Below are positions 1 through 8,577 of a stretch of DNA of 64,000 nt, in pieces (positions within the stretch are counted from its first letter, which is position 1; each line of letters begins with the position of its first letter). The notes beneath the pieces were generated by a model. That model was not told the DNA's origin. It did not search any database and saw nothing but the letters and a program-made list of their open reading frames with translations. The translations under genes and the position numbers were made by a program. Source of the stretch: Niallia taxi (GTDB lineage Bacteria > Bacillota > Bacilli > Bacillales > Cytobacillaceae); the NCBI RefSeq assembly GCF_004005475.1, contig NZ_RZTZ01000017.1:1-64000 (forward strand), in the 5' to 3' direction.

Positions 1-163
1 TACCAGTTTTACCTTTAACTTCTTCCAGGAAATCGAAGAGTTCCTTCAGCCCCTCAAGAGTATGGGAAACTTTAAATCCCTTACGATATGGCTTCCCTTT
101 ATCCAAATATGCTTGAACCTGACTTTCACCTTTTGACACATCCAGACCCACTACTGGATTCAT
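1..163 (-). CDS. IS110-family transposase, N-terminal fragment
   Basis: Only about 54 N-terminal residues lie in the window; the gene runs off the left edge. The start reads MNPVVGLDVSKGESQVQAYL, with the first acidic residue of the IS110 DEDD (RuvC-like) catalytic domain at about Asp8 in the GLDVSKG motif. A strong AAGGAGGAGA ribosome site lies a few bases upstream on the minus strand. IS110 enzymes are site-specific DEDD recombinases without terminal inverted repeats. Family assignment is by motif; whether the element is intact cannot be judged. It sits at the left edge of the visible prophage, so it may have inserted into the phage genome. Confidence 0.8.
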   Translation of the reverse strand, partial: MNPVVGLDVSKGESQVQAYLDKGKPYRKGFKVSHTLEGLKELFDFLEEVKGKTG

Positions 164-360
164 TATAAAATCTCCTCCTTTGAATTCTTTGCCAGTAACC
201 CCTATATCCCTAATGCAGTATCACAGCTTCGCTTGTTATACGAGATCAAGTCTCAACCAGCCTCAAACATGTTTCTACAAGTAGGGGGTGAACGGTTTAG
301 TTGACGGGATCTAGTCCCACGGGGGCGGACGTTCTACCCTGGCTACGATTATCATATATC
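164..360 (-). other. Non-coding end of the IS110 element; possible bridge RNA
   Basis: About 200 bases without a convincing ORF lie upstream of the transposase start on its strand. In characterised IS110 elements (IS621) the non-coding end upstream of the recombinase is transcribed as the bridge RNA that pairs with target and donor DNA. Position and length fit that role. The outer boundary of the element was not located; no fold or guide loop was demonstrated. The role is inferred from family knowledge. Confidence 0.35.
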
Positions 361-370
361 GATATAAAAA

Positions 371-403
371 AAGGTCAACCAGAAATATTTTCTGGCTGAC
401 CTT
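371..403. terminator. Bidirectional hairpin terminator
   Basis: AAGGTCAACCAGAAA and TTTCTGGCTGACCTT form a 15-pair stem with one A-C mismatch and a three-base loop. An A-run precedes it, so it could end transcripts from the right as well as from the left. It separates the IS end from the recombinase promoter region. The remaining bases up to the recombinase are AT-rich leader. Confidence 0.6.
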
Positions 404-557
404 ATAATACGAACGGGGGCGTTAGTAAAATAAGATGTTTCAATATAAGAGTTTTTTAGTGTAAATTATCGCTTAAATTAAATGAAAAATAACTCTTAAA
501 GTGACACAGGGTATTGAGTGGTGTCAAAACTTATATCCATAAATGGAGGCGGCTTTT

Positions 558-1118
558 ATGAAATATGGGTATGCAAGGGTGTCAACAATCGGCCAAGATT
601 TACAAGCGCAGCTACAACGTTTAGAACAGGAAGTATGCGACGAAATTTACTCGGAAAAGTTTACGGGTACTAAATCGGATCGACCTAAGTTTCAAGAAGT
701 TCTTACAGCGTTACAGCCTGGAGATACATTAGTGGTAACGAAGCTCGACCGTTTTGCTAGGTCAACATCTGAGGCGCTATCTATCATAAAAGAGTTGTTC
801 GATCGGGGAATAAAAGTTCACGTTCTTAACATGGGGCTTATCGAGAACACTCCGACGGGTCGGCTTATCTTTACAATTATGAGTGGCTTCGCTGAGTTTG
901 AACGTGACCTTATAGTGGAGAGAACGCAAGAGGGTAAGGCTATTGCAAGGCAGCGTGATGACTTCCGGGAAGGAAGACCACGCAAGTTTAATCGCAAACA
1001 AATCGAGCATGCACTCGACCTATTACAGACGCATTCATATACGGAGGTTGAGCGTATGACAGGAGTTAGCAAATCAACTTTAATAAGACGGAATAAGGAA
1101 CGAAAAGACAATCGATAA
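558..1118 (+). CDS. Serine recombinase, resolvase/invertase family
   Basis: A 186-residue small serine recombinase. The N-terminal catalytic domain opens with YARVS (Ser9 nucleophile) and keeps LDRFARS and the [17 protein letters not shown] helix. A C-terminal helix-turn-helix (about 145-180, [19 protein letters not shown]) binds DNA. The start is placed at 558 because GGAGG at 545-549 is correctly spaced for it; an in-frame ATG at 543 overlaps that ribosome site. It stands alone before the terminase, where a small terminase would be expected, and no such subunit is recognisable. It could act in DNA inversion or resolution of phage DNA, or be a domesticated cargo gene; the role is not known. 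Confidence 0.85.
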   Translation: MKYGYARVSTIGQDLQAQLQRLEQEVCDEIYSEKFTGTKSDRPKFQEVLTALQPGDTLVVTKLDRFARSTSEALSIIKELFDRGIKVHVLNMGLIENTPTGRLIFTIMSGFAEFERDLIVERTQEGKAIARQRDDFREGRPRKFNRKQIEHALDLLQTHSYTEVERMTGVSKSTLIRRNKERKDNR

Positions 1119-1216
1119 TGACTGTCTTTTTTTTCATGCCGGGGGCGTGTTCGAAATCTGAACTGCGTTTCCAAGCGGTATTAACACGCGAATATTAAAA
1201 AATCACTTTGACTTTA

Positions 1217-1249
1217 GAGTAACCGAATGTACAACGGTTGCTCTTTTTT
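1217..1249 (+). terminator. Rho-independent terminator after the recombinase
   Basis: GAGTAACCG and CGGTTGCTC pair with one G-T, followed by TTTTTT. It lies just upstream of the terminase ribosome site and may separate the recombinase transcript from the late operon or act as an antitermination-controlled entry point. Confidence 0.6.
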
Positions 1250-1272
1250 ATTCCGGAAAGGAGGGCGGTACT

Positions 1273-3039
1273 ATCGCATGGGTTAACGGTAAATGGCTAA
1301 CGACAAAGGAACGTCAAGAATTAATCGATATCTTAACGGAGTATCTGAACGCAATAGATGGACGTTACGGCGAGGAACTGCCCTCCGATGTAATCTCCGA
1401 TTATTACGAGAAGGCAACAGAGCTTGAACGGCTCGCTAGGATACATCGCTGCGAAGGAAACTTACTCGAATTTGCGATCGAGTATTTTAGCGAAGCCCGT
1501 AACGCTGGAAATGACGGGAATTGGGACGGTTTTGATATCACGGAAGCAGGCCAAGCGCCAGAGTTTCACAAGGAAATAACCGCAATAATGAACGACGTGT
1601 CGAGCGTGAATACCAATGCAAAGACAGCAGTAGCAGCACCTCGTGGCCATGCGAAATCCACTTATTTATCAAAGGGATTTCCGTTACATGAGCTCGTATT
1701 TAGGCGTAGAAAGTACGTAATTATGATATCCGAAACGCCTAAAGTAGCAAAAGCGAATTTAGATTGGATACGTGACCAATTAAAGTTCAATAAAAAATTG
1801 CGAAATGATTTCGGCCCACTCCTATCTCCGAAGGATCAGGCGAACATTCAAGATAACAGCGAAGGCTTTATCGCATGGGTACCAGAAGATGATTATAAAC
1901 GCCAAATTGCTTTACTTGAGTCTGCTTCGGTAGGAGGAGCGATTCGAGGACGTAACTGGAACGGTATGCGGCCGGACTTAATTATTGGTGATGACCTCGA
2001 AGATGCTCGACCAGGTGGTAACGCAAGTACGTCGGAACAACGGTCCCAACTTAGAGATTGGTTTTCACAAAGTGTAATACCGTTAGGAGATCCAAAAGGG
2101 CAGAAGACGGCCATTATCTTAATGGGTACGACTGTACATGCAGATTCACTCTTAATGCAAGTCTTATATAAGCGATCTGATTTTAAAACAAAGGTATACA
2201 GAGCAATAATTGATTATCCCATCAGAATGGACCTATGGGAAGAGTGCAGACAGATATACACCAATAGGGAAGATGAAAATAGGCTCGAAAACGCACTTGC
2301 TTTTTACCAAGGGAACAAGGATGACATGCATCAAGGTAGTAAGGTTTTATGGGAAAACGGAAAACCAATATGGGTCTTAATGACTTGGAAATGGGATAAC
2401 GGAAGCAAAGCGTTTAATACCGAATACATGAATAACCCTATTGATGAAGAGTCAATGATATTTAACCCTGAAAAGTTCACTTACTGGACTGAATCAAACC
2501 CTAGACGGGAATTTCCTCATAAGCTTTATACAGTATCGCTTGGAATAGACTTTGCGATGGGGAAGAAAGAGCGTGGAGACTACTCAGCCACTACGATTGT
2601 TGCTAAACACAAAGAATCCGGTGCGTTTTTTGTTATAGATTCCTATGGAGATAGGGTAAAACCTGATGAATTTATTGAAGTTATCGTCACAAAGGTAAGT
2701 AAATTCCAACCGGATATTATTGCCGCTGAAAGTCAGGCTGCACAAGAGTTTTTCGTAGATATACTTAAGGAAAGGTTGCAGGCCGAAGGTTATCCTGCCA
2801 GCACAAGAGTTAAAAAGATTTATCAACGCTCGAGGAAAGAATTAAGAATTGAAGCCATGCTGCCATTGATAGAAAACAACACAATTCAATTCAGTAGTAA
2901 CCACGCTTTGTTGCTTGAGCAATTCGAAAGATACGGTCAAGGAAGTCACGACGATTTAATAGATGCGACCGAGATGGCTATTTCGGCATGCAAACAAAAA
3001 GAGAATCGAATTGTTACATCCGCAAAACGAACACGATGA
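1273..3039 (+). CDS. terL: Phage terminase large subunit, likely non-canonical ATC start
   Basis: DNA-packaging motor, about 588 residues. It has an N-terminal ATPase with Walker A (APRGHAKST, about 122-130) and Walker B (LIIGDD, about 236-241), and a C-terminal RNase-H-like nuclease with acidic residues in SLGIDFAMG (about 425), AAESQ (about 484) and SHDDLID (about 559). The frame is open from a stop at 1159, but no ATG, GTG or TTG occurs in frame before 1588. A start at 1588 would put Walker A only about 16 residues from the N-terminus and discard about 105 residues of coding-like sequence (WVNGKWLTTKERQELID...). A strong AAAGGAGGG (1257-1265) is perfectly spaced for the ATC at 1273. ATC initiation is inferred; a sequencing error making an ATG into ATC or an upstream frameshift is the alternative. 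Confidence 0.85.
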   Translation: MAWVNGKWLTTKERQELIDILTEYLNAIDGRYGEELPSDVISDYYEKATELERLARIHRCEGNLLEFAIEYFSEARNAGNDGNWDGFDITEAGQAPEFHKEITAIMNDVSSVNTNAKTAVAAPRGHAKSTYLSKGFPLHELVFRRRKYVIMISETPKVAKANLDWIRDQLKFNKKLRNDFGPLLSPKDQANIQDNSEGFIAWVPEDDYKRQIALLESASVGGAIRGRNWNGMRPDLIIGDDLEDARPGGNASTSEQRSQLRDWFSQSVIPLGDPKGQKTAIILMGTTVHADSLLMQVLYKRSDFKTKVYRAIIDYPIRMDLWEECRQIYTNREDENRLENALAFYQGNKDDMHQGSKVLWENGKPIWVLMTWKWDNGSKAFNTEYMNNPIDEESMIFNPEKFTYWTESNPRREFPHKLYTVSLGIDFAMGKKERGDYSATTIVAKHKESGAFFVIDSYGDRVKPDEFIEVIVTKVSKFQPDIIAAESQAAQEFFVDILKERLQAEGYPASTRVKKIYQRSRKELRIEAMLPLIENNTIQFSSNHALLLEQFERYGQGSHDDLIDATEMAISACKQKENRIVTSAKRTR

Positions 3040-3056
3040 AAGGAGGCGGTGTCTAA

Positions 3057-4565
3057 GTGTTTTTCTCACCGAATAACGCAATGCCTTGGATTCGCCCGGA
3101 CCAAGAATGGATGGGAACGGACGAAATGGAACGCATAGCACGCGTACTTCAATTATACGAACGCTACGACGGCTTGCAAGTATGGAAGCATTATAAGAAA
3201 CCGGAAGGACTTGATTACGACCCGACCTTACTGACGATAAACTTTGACCGACTGCTTGTCGATACAATGGCCGCATGGGAATTCGAAATGGCTCCGAAAT
3301 GGGAAGTCGAGCCAGACGTAATCGATAACCCAATCGACATGGTAAGCGAAAACTACGAACCGAGCACGGCGCAAGATGCAGAAAACCGAAAGGCTGCTGC
3401 AAAAGAGCAGTTGCTTAATTGGGTACATCGCGAAAACAAAACGCATGAGAAACTAATCGAAGCAGCGAAGGACCGTAAGATTGCCGGAACAGTATGGGCG
3501 AAGATATTCTACGACAAACGCCAGGGTAAAGTTCGCGTTGCTTTCCGCCCTGACTTCGAAGTGATTGCGAAATACAACCACGACGACGAAGAGTTGCTCG
3601 AAGAGGTTCATTTCTTTCGCTATCTCGACAAAGACGGCCGGCTGTTTTGGAAGCAATCGTTCACGCTCGAATGGGTCGAAGGCAAAGAAGACTACGAATG
3701 CTTCTTAACGGAAGCGACATACGAAATCGATGAAAACAACGACGTTTGGTTGCACGAAATGAAAATCGAGAAGTCAGCGATGGGGCTCAACTTCATTCCA
3801 ATCGTGGAGATCCCGAACGAACGCCTTACGGGTATGAATCGCGGCTATTCCGAAATCGATAAGTGGGCGCCAATCACTGACGAAATCAATAAAAAGCTTA
3901 GCGATTACTCAGACGCAATCCGTTTTGAAATGTTTGCCATTACGCTATTGATGAACGTCGACAACGACAAAGGGCTTAACGTAGCACCAGGCGCAATGTG
4001 GAACTTACAAGGTGCAGGCGGATTGTTAGAAGGCGAACGACCGGACGCAAAGAAACTCGAATCGAACTTCAAATTTAAAGAAGCGGTCGAAGCGTACCTT
4101 GACCGGCTGTATTCGAATCTTCATAAGATTGCCGAAGTGCCAAGCGTAAACACAGCCGAAATGAATGTCGGCGGTATCAATGATATGGCGGTGAAGTTAC
4201 TTTATTCGTCCATCATATCGAAAACACAACGGTCATGGATCGTATGGAAATCCCGTCTTGAATTATTGAACGAATATATATTGCGATACATGAGTGCGCG
4301 GTCAAATGATTCGCGTTTTATTTACGATCGCGATTTAGTAAATAGCATCGATAACAACTTCGATAATACGGTTCATTTCCGATTGCCACTGCCGGAAGAC
4401 CAAGCGGAGTTAATCGAACGCTTAACAACCGAAATGAGCAGCGATTTAGAATCGATAAAAGGAGCACTTTCTCGCTTAGGCGTTGAAAATCCGGAAGCAA
4501 AATTGATGGAGATTCTAACGGAACGTCGATTAATGAAGAGCGAAGAAGATCCGTATAATGCTTAG
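3057..4565 (+). CDS. Phage portal protein
   Basis: Forms the dodecameric ring at the capsid vertex through which DNA is packaged. The protein has 502 residues, a usual portal length, is rich in acidic and aromatic residues, and directly follows terL. Start is GTG with AGGAGG ten bases upstream. The central region (about 230-400) carries the stem/clip-type segment IPIVEIPNERLTGMNRGYSE and EINKKLSDYSDAIRFEMFA, typical of Gram-positive siphovirus portals. The assignment rests on gene order and overall portal-like sequence, not on a catalytic motif. Confidence 0.85.
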   Translation: MFFSPNNAMPWIRPDQEWMGTDEMERIARVLQLYERYDGLQVWKHYKKPEGLDYDPTLLTINFDRLLVDTMAAWEFEMAPKWEVEPDVIDNPIDMVSENYEPSTAQDAENRKAAAKEQLLNWVHRENKTHEKLIEAAKDRKIAGTVWAKIFYDKRQGKVRVAFRPDFEVIAKYNHDDEELLEEVHFFRYLDKDGRLFWKQSFTLEWVEGKEDYECFLTEATYEIDENNDVWLHEMKIEKSAMGLNFIPIVEIPNERLTGMNRGYSEIDKWAPITDEINKKLSDYSDAIRFEMFAITLLMNVDNDKGLNVAPGAMWNLQGAGGLLEGERPDAKKLESNFKFKEAVEAYLDRLYSNLHKIAEVPSVNTAEMNVGGINDMAVKLLYSSIISKTQRSWIVWKSRLELLNEYILRYMSARSNDSRFIYDRDLVNSIDNNFDNTVHFRLPLPEDQAELIERLTTEMSSDLESIKGALSRLGVENPEAKLMEILTERRLMKSEEDPYNA

Positions 4566-4577
4566 TAAAAAGAAAAA

Positions 4578-4599
4578 AAGAGTGGAATGAACCACTCTT
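4578..4599 (-). terminator. Hairpin terminator of the inverted small gene
   Basis: AAGAGTGG and CCACTCTT form an 8-pair stem overlapping the stop codon of the minus-strand gene; on the minus strand it is followed by CTTTTTTTCTTTTT. It could also weakly terminate the plus-strand portal transcript. Confidence 0.65.
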
Positions 4600-4768
4600 A
4601 ATTTTCAAACTTGCGGATCCAATCTACAATTACCTCGTCACAATCTACACAGTGTGAGACAAAGCGCAGCCACATTCCAACTTGTTCTGGTTTTTTAGCA
4701 TCAAACCGATCAGCTAAATAGAACTCCTTGCATGTTGGACATTGTACAAAATTATCATCTTTTTTCAT
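4598..4768 (-). CDS. Small zinc-ribbon protein (phage cargo gene)
   Basis: A 56-residue protein read against the late operon. Two knuckles, C10-P-T-C13 and C40-V-D-C43, form a likely four-cysteine zinc ribbon. Between them lies a short charged and hydrophobic core (FYLADRFDAKKPEQVGMWLRFVSH). The start is supported by AAAGGAG about nine bases upstream, and the gene has its own terminator at its stop codon. An independent, inverted gene within the structural module fits a 'moron', expressed apart from lytic genes. No specific function is recognised. Confidence 0.7.
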   Translation of the reverse strand: MKKDDNFVQCPTCKEFYLADRFDAKKPEQVGMWLRFVSHCVDCDEVIVDWIRKFEN

Positions 4769-4947
4769 ATCTATATGCTCCTTTTGTTTAAGATACTTTA
4801 TTTAAAGTTGTTAATAACGGAATGTCAATAGAACACAGGAAAAAAATGAAGAAATTATGAAGCAACAGCGCCTTACGGAATGGCGGTAAACTTTCGGCAG
4901 TAATCCAAATATAATGCGCGACGGCGGGTAAACGGCGGAGGTTTAAA

Positions 4948-5634
4948 ATGAGCGAAGAATTGAAAAACGAACAAGTCGAAGAAGTTACCGATAAAACTAC
5001 GGTTGAGGAACCGGAAACTAAACCCGAACCAAAAACGGTAACAATGACGCAAGAGGAACTCGATACTTTAATCGGACGTGAAAAAGGACGCGTTAAGAAT
5101 AAATACGCTGACTATAACGATATTAAAGCGAAGTTAGACGAGTTTACACAAGCCGAAGAACAACGCAAGCAATCCGAAATGACAGAAGTCGAAAAGCTTC
5201 AAGCGCAGTTACAGAAATTTGAAACGAGCGCCAAGGAAGCGGAAGAGGCGAAGTCGAAAGCGCTAGAGAGTGCGAACAAGCGACTAATCAAATCGGAGTT
5301 TAAGTTGTTGGCGAGTTCGAAAGATTTCGGAGTTCGTAAAGATGCGCTAGACGATGCGTTTGTATTAGCGGATTTGTCAGGCGTAGAGGTAGACGAGGAC
5401 GGCAACGTATCCGGCGTGCAAGAAGCGCTTGAAACGCTGAAGAAGGCGAAAGGATACCTATTCGGCGTAAGTGATTACGTAGATCCATCGCCAGGCCAAA
5501 CCGAAACAAAGCGCGAAGGTTCGCAGGAGCAAGCACGAAGAAAGTTGCAAGATCTAGCGGACAACGCAAAACGCACTGGTCGTATCGAAGACAAAATTAA
5601 ATACGCAGCATTTAAGAAAGAACTTGGATTGTAA
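4948..5634 (+). CDS. Capsid scaffolding protein (DUF4355-like)
   Basis: A 228-residue, highly charged and mostly helical protein. The N-terminus is acidic and disordered (about 1-40); a coiled coil rich in Glu, Lys and Ala follows (about 40-125: EKLQAQLQKFETSAKEAEEAKSK); a short basic tail ends it. This is the standard build of phage scaffolds that guide shell assembly and then leave. It sits between portal and major capsid, the usual place. A GGAGG site precedes the ATG. A fused protease is not visible. Confidence 0.8.
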   Translation: MSEELKNEQVEEVTDKTTVEEPETKPEPKTVTMTQEELDTLIGREKGRVKNKYADYNDIKAKLDEFTQAEEQRKQSEMTEVEKLQAQLQKFETSAKEAEEAKSKALESANKRLIKSEFKLLASSKDFGVRKDALDDAFVLADLSGVEVDEDGNVSGVQEALETLKKAKGYLFGVSDYVDPSPGQTETKREGSQEQARRKLQDLADNAKRTGRIEDKIKYAAFKKELGL

Positions 5635-5639
5635 AAAGA

Positions 5640-5668
5640 GGCCCCGATAAAAATTCGGAGTCTTTTTT
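5640..5668 (+). terminator. Weak terminator between scaffold and capsid genes
   Basis: GGCCCCGA and TCGGAGTC pair with one G-T and one mismatch, followed by TTTTTT. Being imperfect, it probably reduces rather than stops read-through. Confidence 0.5.
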
Positions 5669-5701
5669 AATACAAAAAAATATTTCAGGGGGAACATACA
5701 A

Positions 5702-6787
5702 ATGCCTAAAATTTATAACTCAGATTTAATCGGAAAAAAATTATCGGTAGCAGATGAAATTCTATTATTGAATCCACATCAAACTCCATTACTAAACCTT
5801 TTAGGGTTTGCGGATCCAGTAACACAAGTAGAACACAGCTGGTATGAGGACGAATTATTTGGTGATGAATCAACTGTATCAGGAGCTGTTACTAATTCGG
5901 CAACTGCTGTCGTTGTTACTGATGTAGAACCATTTCGTGTAAACCAAGTTGTGAAAATTGGAGAAGAGTTACTGCTTGTAACTGCTGTAAATGTAGGTAG
6001 TAAAACATTAACGGTTACTCGTGGCTATGCAGGCACAACTGCAGCTGCAATTGTTGATCAAGCTAAAATTGAAGTTCAGTTTGTTGAAGGGCAAGAAGGT
6101 CGTGATGCTCGTGACGCAAGAAATAAACCTCGTGCTCGTAAGGCGAATCTTACACAAATTTTTGATGACACAATTGATATTTCTGGCACAGCTGCAGCTG
6201 TTGAACAGTATGGAATTGATAATGCTTACGAATATGAGAAACAAAAGAAACAGTTAGAGCTAGCTCTACAATTAGAAAAGGCTTTGATTGGCGGTATCAA
6301 GTATGAAAATGGTAATGTACGCCAGATGGCTGGTATTCGATCTTTGATTACTTCTAATGTAACAACAGCTGGTAGCCAACCACTTACTGAATCAATGATT
6401 AACGACCTTGCACAAAAAATCTTTGAAAAAGGCGGTTTTTCAGACGGTGGAGACTTCGTAATTATGGTTCCTGCGAAGCAAAAACGTGCTATCTCTTCCT
6501 TCGGTGAGAAGAAGTTAGATCGCCAGGATAATGGTCGCGGTTCAGTTGCTGATTACTTTATCTCTGATTTTGGTCAATTCGAAATTGTTTTGAATAACAA
6601 CCTTCAATCTGATGAATTGTATATTCTAGACAAGAACCGCACGAAAGTTCGTCCATTGAATAACCGTGAATTCTTTCATAAATATCTTGGAGAAGTTGGT
6701 GATTCAACTAAGGGGATGGTACTTGGTGAATACACACTTGAGTTTAAACAAGAAAAAGCTCACGGCCGTTTGAAAGGATTGTCCTAA
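5702..6787 (+). CDS. Major capsid protein (DUF5309/SU10-like)
   Basis: A 361-residue shell subunit. It begins PKIYNSDLIGKKLSVADEIL, has an inserted small beta domain (about 75-120, VVVTDVEPFRVNQVVKIGEELL and TVTRGYAGTTAA) and ends in an HK97-like core with FDTIDISGTAAAVEQYGID-type signature. Such an insertion is typical of DUF5309 capsids. The ribosome site is AGGGGGA. Codon choice is visibly more T-rich and regular than in the neighbouring CG-rich phage genes, fitting high expression or a separate origin. Terminators before and after frame the gene. Confidence 0.88.
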   Translation: MPKIYNSDLIGKKLSVADEILLLNPHQTPLLNLLGFADPVTQVEHSWYEDELFGDESTVSGAVTNSATAVVVTDVEPFRVNQVVKIGEELLLVTAVNVGSKTLTVTRGYAGTTAAAIVDQAKIEVQFVEGQEGRDARDARNKPRARKANLTQIFDDTIDISGTAAAVEQYGIDNAYEYEKQKKQLELALQLEKALIGGIKYENGNVRQMAGIRSLITSNVTTAGSQPLTESMINDLAQKIFEKGGFSDGGDFVIMVPAKQKRAISSFGEKKLDRQDNGRGSVADYFISDFGQFEIVLNNNLQSDELYILDKNRTKVRPLNNREFFHKYLGEVGDSTKGMVLGEYTLEFKQEKAHGRLKGLS

Positions 6788-6790
6788 TAC

Positions 6791-6817
6791 GCTCGCCTTT
6801 TGGCGGGCTATTTTCTT
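6791..6817 (+). terminator. Terminator after the major capsid gene
   Basis: GCTCGCC and GGCGGGC form a 7-pair stem (one T-G) with a four-base loop, followed by a T-rich tail. The same stem sequence recurs after the ligase gene at 24150. Confidence 0.7.
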
Positions 6818-6833
6818 TGTGAGGTGAATATGA

Positions 6834-7022
6834 ATGGCGGAATATCAATCGAAATATCCCGAATTAGGGTTTTACGTTAATGGAGAACGAAAGCAGTTTG
6901 CATTCGGAGCTTACAAAACGGAAGAAAAAGATGAAATCGCAGTGTTAGACGTGTTAACTGATGTGAATCGCGTTGATAAACCAAAAGCAGCGCCTCGAAA
7001 AGCTGCGGCGGATAAAAAATAA
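6834..7022 (+). CDS. Small phage head-region protein
   Basis: A 62-residue hypothetical protein with an ordered N-terminal part (YQSKYPELGFYVNGERKQFAFGAY) and a lysine/alanine-rich basic tail (KPKAAPRKAAADKK). GAGGTGA precedes the start; a nearby ATG at 6830 is out of frame. It lies between capsid and connector genes, so a decoration or head-completion role is possible. Function is inferred from position only. Confidence 0.7.
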   Translation: MAEYQSKYPELGFYVNGERKQFAFGAYKTEEKDEIAVLDVLTDVNRVDKPKAAPRKAAADKK

Positions 7023-7038
7023 GCGGAGGTGGCGCTAG

Positions 7039-7392
7039 TTGGCGACATTAGAGGAAAGATTAACGAAACGCTTTAGGAAATTGCCAGGCGTTACAGCCGA
7101 TGATATTGCCGACTGGCTATCCGAAGCAACAAGCGAAAGTGGATTAACGGAAGGAACCGATACAAATACGGATAACGCGCTTTTATATCTTGCGTTTTCG
7201 ATCGGATGTAAATCGGTTGCGTTAGATGCGGCACGCTATTTTAGTTATGGTGACGGAGAGGAGAACGTCGACAAGACGAATATATTCGAAAATTACATGC
7301 GTCTTTCCCTCGATGCAATCTCGAAGTTTAACTATTACAAAAGCGGCGGAGGTTCCCGTACTATAACACCGAAACGAGCTGACGATCGATGA
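7039..7392 (+). CDS. Head-tail connector protein (gp6/gp15-like)
   Basis: A 117-residue protein of the small helical adaptor type that docks on the portal. It starts at TTG with GGAGGTG upstream; no better start exists. The acidic, helical composition (DDIADWLSEATSESGL, ALDAARYFSYG) and placement first after the capsid fit the phage connector family. Its end overlaps the next gene by four bases (ATGA), implying translational coupling. Confidence 0.7.
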   Translation: MATLEERLTKRFRKLPGVTADDIADWLSEATSESGLTEGTDTNTDNALLYLAFSIGCKSVALDAARYFSYGDGEENVDKTNIFENYMRLSLDAISKFNYYKSGGGSRTITPKRADDR

Positions 7393-8177
7393 CGGAACAA
7401 GAAAAGCTCGACCAATTGCTCGAAGGTCTTTCAGACAAATATCAGAAACTCAACGCGAAACAACAACAGTTTGCCGTTAAAGAGATCGAACGTGTGCGGT
7501 CGCAAATGAACGACATTCTTGCGGACTATGCAGATAGCGAAGGAATAATAAAACGAACGCGCTTAAACGCATTGCTACGCGAGTTAGAGTCGATTGAAAA
7601 GGCCGTACGCACAAACAGCATGGATGCGTTAGAGTCGATTATCAAAGAGTCGTCGGAAGCGTTGACCGTTGGTATCGGCACTTCAATTGCTGCTGCCGGA
7701 ATTGCCTTCGATAAAGTGAACGCAAATGTATTTCGCTACGTTGTAAACAGATTCGGAGAGGACGGTCTTGTACTGTCCGACCGAGTTTGGCAACTGGCGG
7801 GTGATCAGCGCGAGCAAATATCGAAAGTGCTCCGGTCCGGTATTATACGAGGCGAATCGGTAAATACGCTAATCGCTGCAGTACGTCAAGTATTTGCAAA
7901 TGAAACGTGGAAAATTAAGCGGTTGGTTGTGACGGAAGGCAATACGGCATATCGTGTTGCATCGGCTTACTCAGCGCAACAAAGCGAAGTAGTTAAAGCG
8001 ATGCAGGTACACCGCGGAAAAGCCGACCGTCCGGACCACCGTTGTACACAATTGGAACTTGCAGATTCTTACGGAATGGGCCGCGGTATCTATCCGGCAA
8101 CAGCAAGCGAAATATACATGATGCATCCGAACTGTACCGGCTATCTAACGTACGTGCTAGACGAAAGGTGGTTATAA
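7389..8177 (+). CDS. Minor head protein, SPP1 gp7 / Mu F family
   Basis: A 262-residue head morphogenesis protein. The N-terminal half is helical and coiled-coil-like (about 1-85). The C-terminal signature has conserved Cys and His (about 215-255: HRCTQLELADSYGMGRGIYP then HPNCTGYL), the hallmark of the Mu F/SPP1 gp7 family, linked to portal and DNA ejection. In SPP1 this gene follows the portal directly; here it is displaced behind the capsid gene and first connector. Confidence 0.85.
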   Translation: MTEQEKLDQLLEGLSDKYQKLNAKQQQFAVKEIERVRSQMNDILADYADSEGIIKRTRLNALLRELESIEKAVRTNSMDALESIIKESSEALTVGIGTSIAAAGIAFDKVNANVFRYVVNRFGEDGLVLSDRVWQLAGDQREQISKVLRSGIIRGESVNTLIAAVRQVFANETWKIKRLVVTEGNTAYRVASAYSAQQSEVVKAMQVHRGKADRPDHRCTQLELADSYGMGRGIYPATASEIYMMHPNCTGYLTYVLDERWL

Positions 8178-8178
8178 G

Positions 8179-8577
8179 ATGCTAACGCAAGGTGATATCG
8201 AATTTATTAAGCAAACGCGGGCGGAAATAACCGCCAATCGAACGCACGAAATTACGGTTTACTATCCGGGTGAAGGAGCCGCAGACCCTATCACTGGAGA
8301 GCCAATCGGCGAAGCTACTATTCCTCGCACGGTCCCCTCGGTCGTTACCGAAATATCTTCGACTGCTTCTACGTCAAGCGAACGTGCATTAGAAACCGGT
8401 GTAGCAATCGAAAACGGCGACATTTGGTTTTCGGTGGACCTTAATTTCATTGCAGATATAGCCGAGTTAATAACTTCGGTTAAATATGACGCAGTAGAAT
8501 ACGAGATACTCGCGGGGGATAAAAAGGGCATCGGCGAACGTAACCGAGTCGAGTTCCTGGGGAGGCGAATAACATGA
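8179..8577 (+). CDS. Putative head closure / head-tail adaptor protein
   Basis: A 132-residue protein of mostly beta character (ITVYYPGEGAADPITGEP and YEILAGDKKGIGERNRVEFLGRRI), consistent with SPP1 gp16-like stopper proteins that close the connector. It starts two bases after the preceding stop and overlaps the next gene by four bases. The assignment relies mainly on order: connector, gp7-like, closure, gp10-like, terminator. Confidence 0.6.
   Translation: MLTQGDIEFIKQTRAEITANRTHEITVYYPGEGAADPITGEPIGEATIPRTVPSVVTEISSTASTSSERALETGVAIENGDIWFSVDLNFIADIAELITSVKYDAVEYEILAGDKKGIGERNRVEFLGRRIT

Noticed and set aside
411-1150. Phage cos site suggested by GGGGGCGT at 416 and at 1141
   Set aside because: The two GC-rich patches around the recombinase are short and could be chance; without known ends or related phages it is not supportable.
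1588-3039. terL starting at the first ATG, 1588
   Set aside because: It has only a weak ribosome site and would remove about 105 coding-like residues before the Walker A motif.
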